Part shown: piece by piece, positions 1 to 4,822 of the stretch
How positions within the stretch are numbered: position 1 is the first letter of the stretch
Layout of the letters: the number at the start of each line of letters is the position of its first letter
The notes under the pieces: generated by a model
Database searches by the model: none
Told to the model about the DNA's origin: nothing
Seen by the model: the letters and a program-made list of their open reading frames with translations, nothing else
Made by a program: the position numbers and the translations under genes
From: JAAYLC01 sp035654795
GTDB lineage: Bacteria; Bacteroidota; Bacteroidia; Flavobacteriales; Flavobacteriaceae
NCBI GenBank assembly: GCA_035654795.1
Contig: DASRWC010000018.1
Span: 1-12,062 of the forward strand
Direction of reading: 5' to 3'
Length of the DNA: 12,062 bases

Positions 1-288
1 AATGTGTGACGCTGTCAGTTCCAATTTTTCGGCATCCATAGTCACTTCAGCTTTCGTTTTTAGATATTCAGGAGTAAAACCTTCTTTTCCAAGAATCATA
101 CTGAGTGCCATAGCAAAGCATCCGGCATGAGCAGCCGCGATAAGCTCATCGGGATTTGTTCCTTTTTCGCCTTCAAAGCGTGTTTTAAAAGTATAAGGTG
201 TATCCAGCAATACGCCACTGCCGGTGCACATAATTCCGTTTCCTTCTTTTAATGACCCGTTCCAAACGGCTTTTCCAATGTGTTTCAT
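1..288 (-). CDS. osmC: OsmC family peroxiredoxin, 5' part only (gene runs off the left edge)
   Basis: This is a thiol-dependent peroxidase of the OsmC/Ohr superfamily. It reduces organic hydroperoxides in the cytoplasm through a reactive cysteine. The first 96 residues are visible, about two thirds of the usual ~140. They begin MKHIGKAVWNGSL and contain the family hallmarks: the GSGVLLDTPYTFKTRFEG stretch with Arg38, then the segment with Glu48 and the peroxidatic Cys57 in the AHAGCFAMAL motif. In the family, Arg and Glu position that cysteine; the resolving cysteine should lie beyond the edge. The start at 288 matches the usual OsmC N-terminus. I see no TAnnTTTG box upstream; a period-7 repeat tract begins right beside the start codon. 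Membership is clear from the sequence; assignment to the OsmC rather than Ohr or YhfA branch rests on similarity to E. coli OsmC. Confidence 0.93.
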   Translation of the reverse strand, partial: MKHIGKAVWNGSLKEGNGIMCTGSGVLLDTPYTFKTRFEGEKGTNPDELIAAAHAGCFAMALSMILGKEGFTPEYLKTKAEVTMDAEKLELTASHI

Positions 289-293
289 AGTAT

Positions 294-454
294 AAAGATG
301 TTAGATATTAGATGTCAGATATTAGATTTTTGTTATTTAGAATCAACAAGCTGACGCAATTTGTATTAAAAATATTTTTCCTTCTGTTTTTCCGTGTTCC
401 GTGCTCTGTGTTCCCTGCTCGGTTCTTCCGATTTCAATTTCAATTTCGATTTCG
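294..454. repeat. Three successive simple-repeat tracts between osmC and the cupin gene
   Basis: The spacer is almost entirely low-complexity repeat. Tract 1 (294-328) has period 7: AAAGATG, TTAGATA, TTAGATG, TCAGATA, TTAGATT, with AGATATTAGAT exactly repeated at 303-313 and 317-327. Tract 2 (387-421) also has period 7: TTTTTCC, GTGTTCC, GTGCTCT, GTGTTCC, CTGCTCG. Tract 3 (431-454) is four hexamers, ATTTCA twice then ATTTCG twice, ending 7 bp before the cupin stop codon. Similar TTAGATA-like strings occur between genes in flavobacterial genomes as I recall them, but I cannot verify that here. No gene, hairpin or promoter could be recognised in this stretch. Confidence 0.75.
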
Positions 455-461
455 AAGCCGC

Positions 462-803
462 CTACTCTTCCACCACTTTCTCCACTCGTTTTACAGAATC
501 TGAAGTACTTAAACTTAGCCGTACCAAGCTGTCTTCCTGAGCGTTTAAATCGTGGGGGACGCCTCCTTCAAGGGCAATCATATCTCCTTTTTTTAATTGC
601 TGAATTTCTCCGCGAATGCCAAAATCAATGGCACCTTCAAAAACCTGAACCACAATAGGAAACGGTGTTTGGTGTTCTTTCATTATTTGCCCTTTTCTAA
701 AGGCAATTCTGATTTCTTTACCGGCGTCGGTATTTAACATTACTTGCACCGTCGGTCGCTCATCGTGATACATAATATCTTTTGTAAAAGAAGCTAATTT
801 CAT
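462..803 (-). CDS. Small single-domain cupin protein
   Basis: A 113-residue protein that is essentially one cupin beta-barrel. Cupin motif 1 covers about residues 38-57 (KGQIMKEHQTPFPIVVQVFEG) and motif 2 about 73-87 (GDMIALEGGVPHDLN). The usual metal ligands are only partly kept. His44 and His84 are present, but the second histidine of motif 1 is replaced (HQT instead of HxH) and the expected glutamate position is hydrophobic. Metal binding, if any, is therefore non-standard, and the protein may bind a small ligand instead. There is no signal peptide, so it is probably cytoplasmic. It has its own -7 box, and its neighbour osmC reads the same way 173 bp downstream across a repeat-filled spacer. 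The fold is confident; the substrate is unknown. Confidence 0.85.
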   Translation of the reverse strand: MKLASFTKDIMYHDERPTVQVMLNTDAGKEIRIAFRKGQIMKEHQTPFPIVVQVFEGAIDFGIRGEIQQLKKGDMIALEGGVPHDLNAQEDSLVRLSLSTSDSVKRVEKVVEE

Positions 804-833
804 AGGTTAAATTTTATCTTATTTAGAATGATT

Positions 834-841
834 CAAAATTA
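834..841 (-). promoter_or_regulatory. Candidate -7 promoter element for the cupin gene
   Basis: TAATTTTG on the minus strand matches the Bacteroidota primary-sigma element TAnnTTTG. Transcription would start near 827, leaving a leader of about 23 nt rich in A and T. No clear -33 TTTG is visible at the proper spacing. Confidence 0.5.
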
Positions 842-904
842 AATAATCTTTTTCAGACTTTCGACCATTTAAGACAAAATTGTCAGAATTAGAATTTGGA
901 GCTA

Positions 905-941
905 AAAAAACCGAATGAATTTAAAACTCATCCGGTTTTTT
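905..941 (-). terminator. Rho-independent terminator downstream of the 64-residue gene
   Basis: A 14-bp stem (905-918 with 928-941) around a 9-nt loop, starting 6 bp past the stop codon of the small gene. In a minus-strand transcript the stem contains one G-U pair and ends in a run of six U. In a plus-strand transcript that same position is an A-C mismatch. The hairpin is therefore better suited to terminating minus-strand transcription. Confidence 0.85.
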
Positions 942-946
942 ATTTT

Positions 947-1141
947 TTATGCATCAAGGTTGCAATCTTCTACATCCTTGACTTTTCCATAATAAGTTTC
1001 TCTGTATTTGTGAATGGTTTTAAAAGGGATATTCAAAAACGTCTTCTGAATATAGACGACATTTGCTGAAAGTCTTCCCATTTTTTTACCAAATCTGTTT
1101 TCTGTTTTTGTTGTTCGTTTTACCGAAATCGGATTAAACAT
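947..1141 (-). CDS. Small basic protein of unknown function (64 residues)
   Basis: I do not recognise this protein. It begins MFNPISVKRTTKTENRFGKK and is strongly basic in the first 25 residues. The central segment is mixed hydrophobic (VVYIQKTFLNIPFKTIHKY), and the end is acidic (VKDVEDCNLDA) with a single cysteine. There is no signal peptide or clear membrane helix. Evidence for a real gene is the A-rich leader directly before the ATG, typical of these bacteria, and the strong terminator 6 bp after the stop. The stop of galE lies 92 bp upstream on the same strand with no obvious terminator or TAnnTTTG box between, so it may be the tail of that transcript. No competing ORF covers it. Function cannot be inferred. 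Confidence 0.55.
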   Translation of the reverse strand: MFNPISVKRTTKTENRFGKKMGRLSANVVYIQKTFLNIPFKTIHKYRETYYGKVKDVEDCNLDA

Positions 1142-1233
1142 TTTTTATTTATTTGATTTATAATTATTTACAAAGAAACAAAACACGATCCGGAGCATCA
1201 AAATAATGCCGTTAATCTTGGGTTAAGTTTTTC

Positions 1234-2256
1234 TTAATCGATTTTTCTTACTTTTTTCTCCCATTTCCAAGCAGAAGCCAGGGCGTCTTCCATGGTGCGT
1301 TCGGTTTTCCAGCCCAGAACATCATTCGCTTTTTTGGTATCGGCATAAACGGCAATCACATCTCCCGGACGGCGACCTACTATTTTGTAATTCAGCTTTT
1401 CACCGGTTGTTTTCTGAAAAGCATTAACTACTTCCAAAACCGAACTTCCACGACCTGTTCCAAGATTAAAGACTTCGTAATTGGATTCGTTTTTATTTTC
1501 CAATAAACGCTGTAACGCCACAACGTGCGCTTTTGCCAGATCCACCACGTGAATATAATCTCGGATACAGCTTCCGTCTTCCGTTGGATAATCGTCACCA
1601 AAAACCGAAAGAATTTCACGAACTCCGGCCGCCGTCTGTGTAATAAACGGAACTAAATTTTGCGGAACTCCAATGGGTAACTCTCCAATTTCAGCAGATT
1701 CGTGTGCGCCTACAGGGTTGAAATAGCGCAGTGCTATGGTTTTTAGATTGGAAACAGCGCACGTATCTCTTAATATTTCCTCGCTGATTTGCTTTGTATT
1801 TCCATAAGGAGAAGTCGCTTCTTTCACAGGTGCTGATTCCGTTATAGGTAGCGAATCCGGTTCGCCATAAACGGTGCACGATGAACTGAAAATAAAGTTA
1901 TCAATTCGTCGCGCCACGCATTCCTGAAGCAGATACACGAGTGTATTCAGATTGTTTTCATAATACAAAAGCGGATTTTCCACACTCTCCCCTACGGCTT
2001 TACTCGCCGCAAAATGGATGATTCCTTCTATATCTTCATTTTCCTTGAAAAAATCAGTAACCGAATTCTTCTCTCGTAAATCTAATTTTACAAATTGCAG
2101 TTTTTTGCCTGTTATTTTGGTAATACGATCCAGAACATCAATGGACGAATTGGAAAGATTGTCAATAATTACAGGTTCAAACCCTGCATTTACGAGTTCG
2201 ACAACGGTGTGAGATCCGATATATCCCAAACCGCCGGTAACTAAGATTTTTTTCAT
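1234..2256 (-). CDS. galE: UDP-glucose 4-epimerase
   Basis: GalE interconverts UDP-glucose and UDP-galactose (and often the N-acetyl forms) using tightly bound NAD+. It supplies galactose units for LPS and other glycans. The 340-residue length matches E. coli GalE. This is an extended short-chain dehydrogenase/reductase with a Rossmann N-terminus: the glycine motif TGGLGYIG (7-14), an acidic residue after strand 2 (VIIDNLS, Asp32), catalytic Ser126 in FSSSCTVYGEP, and the Tyr151-x3-Lys155 pair in SPYGNTK. The substrate half contains ALRYFNPVGAH, the GEDGSCIRDYIHV-like segment here written TEDGSCIRDYIHV, and the late RRPGDV motif. It starts 19 bp after the aminotransferase stop, so the two genes are almost surely one operon under the upstream promoter. 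Epimerase assignment is very strong; UDP-Glc versus UDP-GlcNAc preference cannot be read off. Confidence 0.96.
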   Translation of the reverse strand: MKKILVTGGLGYIGSHTVVELVNAGFEPVIIDNLSNSSIDVLDRITKITGKKLQFVKLDLREKNSVTDFFKENEDIEGIIHFAASKAVGESVENPLLYYENNLNTLVYLLQECVARRIDNFIFSSSCTVYGEPDSLPITESAPVKEATSPYGNTKQISEEILRDTCAVSNLKTIALRYFNPVGAHESAEIGELPIGVPQNLVPFITQTAAGVREILSVFGDDYPTEDGSCIRDYIHVVDLAKAHVVALQRLLENKNESNYEVFNLGTGRGSSVLEVVNAFQKTTGEKLNYKIVGRRPGDVIAVYADTKKANDVLGWKTERTMEDALASAWKWEKKVRKID

Positions 2257-2275
2257 AATTGGTTGGTTGATTTAT

Positions 2276-3433
2276 TTAGTTGTTTACGAATTCCAAAACG
2301 GTTTTAGTAATAAATTCAATTTGCTCATCATCCAATTCGGTATGCATCGGCAATGAAATAACTTCCTTCACGAGCTGATTGGTTACTTCAAAATCTTCTT
2401 CTCTGTAGCGTTCATCACGATATGCTTTTTGCAAGTGTAGCGGAATCGGATAATACACGCCACAAGGAATTCCTTTTTCAGTCAAATGATTCACTAAAGC
2501 ATCCCGATCTACATCTTTTAGTTTCAAGGTATATTGATGAAAAACGTGGCAGTTGCAATCGTTATAAGCTTTACCGTTGCAGGTTTCACATTGAGAAGGT
2601 GTGATAATGCGTTCATTTCCTTTAAAGGCATCGGTATATTTTTGTGCGGCCGTTCTTCTGGTTTTGTTGTAGGCATCCAAATGCGGCAATTTCGCTTGGA
2701 GTACCACAGCTTGAATAGAATCCAAACGGCTGTTTACACCCACGACATCGTGGTGATAGCGCACGTACATGCCGTGATTTACAATTCCGCGAATAATATG
2801 CGCCAGCTCGTCATCATTGGTGAAAATCGCACCGCCGTCTCCGTAACATCCTAAGTTTTTTGAAGGAAAAAATGATGTTGAAGCCACATGACCAATAGTT
2901 CCGGTTTTCTTTTTTGTTCCGTTTTTATAAATATAGTCAGCACCAATTCCCTGCGCATTGTCCTCAATAACATACAAGTTGTGTTCCTTGGCTATTTTCA
3001 TAATTTCTTCCATATTGGCCGCCAAACCGAACAAATGGACAGGAACAATTGCTTTGGTTTTTTGAGTTATCGCCCGCTTGATTGCTTCCACATCAATATT
3101 AAAAGTAACCGGATCCACATCTACCAGCACGGGAGTAAGTTGTAACAAAGCAATAACTTCAACCGTTGCGGCGAAAGTAAAATCAGCGGTTATTACTTCA
3201 TCGCCGGGTTTCAATCCCAATCCCATCATTGCAATTTGAAGCGCATCAGTTCCGTTTGCACAAGGAATTACATGTTTTACTCCGAGATATTCCTCCAGAT
3301 TTTTCTGAAAATTATGAACCGCCGGTCCGTTTATAAAAGTTGTAGTATCAATAACTTCCTGTATTCCACGATCTACCTCATCTTTAATTCTATCATATTG
3401 CCCTTTAAGATCGACCATTTGTATTTTTCTCAT
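2276..3433 (-). CDS. DegT/DnrJ/EryC1/StrS family PLP-dependent sugar aminotransferase with Cys-rich insert
   Basis: A 385-residue fold-type I PLP aminotransferase of the family that puts an amino group on keto-sugar nucleotides. The N-terminus (MVDLKGQYDRIKDEV) resembles the WbpE group. Visible active-site features are the phosphate-binding NGTDAL segment (60-65), Asp158 and Gln161 in IEDNAQG for the pyridine ring, and the Schiff-base Lys192 in SFFPSKNLG. The C-terminal part has GVYYPIPLHLQ, normal for the family. Unusual is an insert around 282-295 with Cys282, Cys285, Cys293 and Cys295 (C-x2-C-x7-C-x-C), which looks like a metal or Fe-S site. It is the first gene of the operon with galE, divergent from waaA, so the product probably enters an LPS or surface glycan. 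The exact sugar substrate cannot be fixed from sequence. Confidence 0.93.
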   Translation of the reverse strand: MRKIQMVDLKGQYDRIKDEVDRGIQEVIDTTTFINGPAVHNFQKNLEEYLGVKHVIPCANGTDALQIAMMGLGLKPGDEVITADFTFAATVEVIALLQLTPVLVDVDPVTFNIDVEAIKRAITQKTKAIVPVHLFGLAANMEEIMKIAKEHNLYVIEDNAQGIGADYIYKNGTKKKTGTIGHVASTSFFPSKNLGCYGDGGAIFTNDDELAHIIRGIVNHGMYVRYHHDVVGVNSRLDSIQAVVLQAKLPHLDAYNKTRRTAAQKYTDAFKGNERIITPSQCETCNGKAYNDCNCHVFHQYTLKLKDVDRDALVNHLTEKGIPCGVYYPIPLHLQKAYRDERYREEDFEVTNQLVKEVISLPMHTELDDEQIEFITKTVLEFVNN

Positions 3434-3453
3434 AGCTTAAGATTTTGAAGTGG

Positions 3454-3461
3454 CAAAAGTA
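3454..3461 (-). promoter_or_regulatory. Candidate -7 promoter element for the aminotransferase-galE operon
   Basis: TACTTTTG on the minus strand fits TAnnTTTG. A start near 3447 would give a leader of about 14 nt before the ATG at 3433. The element sits 55 bp from the divergent waaA box. Confidence 0.6.
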
Positions 3462-3515
3462 CAAAAACACGTTGTTTCTGCTCAGATACCCACATTAATA
3501 TCCTATGATTTTGCG

Positions 3516-3523
3516 TAATTTTG
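3516..3523 (+). promoter_or_regulatory. Candidate -7 promoter element for waaA
   Basis: TAATTTTG fits TAnnTTTG and ends only 5 bp before the ATG at 3529. Transcription would begin at or next to the A of the start codon, giving a leaderless or nearly leaderless mRNA. No convincing -33 element is seen. Confidence 0.55.
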
Positions 3524-3528
3524 ACAGC

Positions 3529-4791
3529 ATGAAAAGCCTTTATGACCTAATCGTCGGTCTCGTTTCCTTCTTTCTAAAGATAGTCGGATTATTCAATGAA
3601 AAAATAAAAGCTTTCGTTGAAGGTCGTCGTGATGTGTTTGACAGGCTGAAAGAAAATATCGGAAACTCCAAAACTATTTGGTTTCACTGTGCTTCTCTCG
3701 GCGAATTTGAGCAGGCAGTTCCTGTTATTGAGAAAGTTAGGCAGCTTTATCCAAATTTGGAAATTCTAATTTCTTTCTTCTCCCCTTCCGGATTTGAAAT
3801 CAAAAAAAACACCCCTCTTGCGCATTTGGTGGTTTATTTACCTCTTGATACCAAAGCAAATGCACAGAAATTTATCGCAAATGCAAATCCTGCTCTTGTG
3901 TTTTTCGTGAAATATGAATTTTGGCCGAATTATTTACATGAACTTCGTCAAAACCGAATTCCCACCTATCTTATTTCCGGAGTTTTTCGGAAGAATCAGT
4001 TATTTTTTAAGCCATTCGGCGGTTTTATGAGAGATTCTTTAAAAGCATTTACTCACTTTTTTGTGCAAAATGAAGAATCATTAAAACTGATTAATTCCCT
4101 TGGATATTCAAATGCCACCATTAGCGGCGACACCCGATTTGATCGTGTAACGGAACAATTGAGTCGTGACAATCATTTAGATTTTGCAGAAAAATTCAAA
4201 AATAACAGGCTTTGCATTGTATTCGGAAGCACTTGGCCGGAAGATGAAGAACTCTTTATTTCGTTTCTGAATTCCAAACCGAATGATGTCTGCTTTATCA
4301 TAGCTCCTCATAAAATCGAGAAGGAAAAAATCCAAAGCTTCCAACAGAAATTGGAAGTCGGTTCAATATTGCATTCTGAAATCGGAAACCGTAATCTTAA
4401 GGATTTTGATGTATTGATTATTGACTGCATCGGATTGTTATCACGACTTTATTTCTATGCCGACATTGCTTTCGTTGGTGGAGCTGCCGGAAAAACAGGA
4501 TTACACAACATTCTTGAACCGGCTACGTTTGGTGTTCCGGTTGTTATTGGAAAGAATTTTTCTGAATTTCCTGAAGCGCAAGAATTATTGGACAAAGGCG
4601 GGTTATTTTCAGTAGAAACAAAGAATGAAGCATACGACCTTCTCTCCCGCCTTTCAAAAGACAAAACCTTCCGGAATGCAGCAGGAGCCATTTCAAAAGA
4701 ATATATCTCCGGCAACACAGGTGCTACCGAAAAAATTATAACTGCTATATCTCAAAAAACGTCTCTCAAATCGGATTTTCGTCATATTTAA
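3529..4791 (+). CDS. waaA: 3-deoxy-D-manno-octulosonic acid (Kdo) transferase
   Basis: WaaA (KdtA) transfers Kdo from CMP-Kdo to the lipid A precursor, the first step of LPS core assembly, at the cytoplasmic face of the inner membrane. The protein is 420 residues, the normal length, with a GT-B fold. The N-terminal hydrophobic stretch (about 4-22) is the membrane anchor. The signature WFHCASLGEFEQ carries catalytic Glu59. The C-terminal donor-binding half has FGSTWPEDEELF, then FVGGAAGKTGLHNILEPATFGVPVVIG, the family's glycine-rich and HNxLEPA signature. An ATG at 3505 would add eight residues, but it lies upstream of the -7 box, and 3529 gives the usual MKSLYD-like start. It diverges from the aminotransferase-galE operon and is followed 31 bp later by the M28 peptidase. 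Whether it adds one or two Kdo residues is not predictable. Confidence 0.95.
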   Translation: MKSLYDLIVGLVSFFLKIVGLFNEKIKAFVEGRRDVFDRLKENIGNSKTIWFHCASLGEFEQAVPVIEKVRQLYPNLEILISFFSPSGFEIKKNTPLAHLVVYLPLDTKANAQKFIANANPALVFFVKYEFWPNYLHELRQNRIPTYLISGVFRKNQLFFKPFGGFMRDSLKAFTHFFVQNEESLKLINSLGYSNATISGDTRFDRVTEQLSRDNHLDFAEKFKNNRLCIVFGSTWPEDEELFISFLNSKPNDVCFIIAPHKIEKEKIQSFQQKLEVGSILHSEIGNRNLKDFDVLIIDCIGLLSRLYFYADIAFVGGAAGKTGLHNILEPATFGVPVVIGKNFSEFPEAQELLDKGGLFSVETKNEAYDLLSRLSKDKTFRNAAGAISKEYISGNTGATEKIITAISQKTSLKSDFRHI

Positions 4792-4818
4792 GCAAAAGAA
4801 AATCTCCTATTTTTGCTT
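4790..4818. other. Inverted repeat overlapping the peptidase promoter element
   Basis: AAGCAAAA (4790-4797) and TTTTGCTT (4811-4818) are perfect inverted copies separated by 13 nt. The left arm begins inside the waaA stop codon and the right arm covers the end of the -7 box. No U run follows on the plus strand, so it is not an ordinary terminator. It could be an operator or a weak attenuator, or chance in AT-rich sequence. Confidence 0.35.
4808..4815 (+). promoter_or_regulatory. Candidate -7 promoter element for the M28 peptidase gene
   Basis: TATTTTTG fits TAnnTTTG and sits 7 bp before the ATG at 4823. Initiation would fall at about 4820-4823. The transcript would be almost leaderless for that start, or have a leader of about 15 nt if ATG 4838 is used. 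Confidence 0.5.
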
Positions 4819-4822
4819 GTTA

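Noticed and set aside
294..454. Possible CRISPR-like array
   Set aside because: Repeat units are 6-7 bp, contiguous and degenerate, with no spacers and no cas genes nearby.
312..658. Plus-strand open frames of 63 and 85 codons across the repeat spacer and the cupin gene
   Set aside because: They translate low-complexity repeats and the reverse of the cupin gene; nothing supports expression.
873..884. Near-palindrome GACAAAATTGTC upstream of the cupin gene as an operator
   Set aside because: Short half sites in AT-rich sequence, about 33 bp upstream of the -7 box, with no second copy in the window.
1223..1237. Hairpin TTAAG-TTTTT-CTTAA at the galE stop as a terminator
   Set aside because: The stem is only five pairs, nearly all A-T, and partly inside the coding end; too weak to call.
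2534..2854. 106-codon plus-strand open frame inside the aminotransferase gene
   Set aside because: It is antisense to strongly conserved catalytic sequence, including the PLP lysine region, with no leader or recognisable domain.
3505..3528. Upstream ATG extending waaA by eight residues
   Set aside because: It lies upstream of the candidate -7 box and would not be in the predicted transcript; the family N-terminus begins at 3529.
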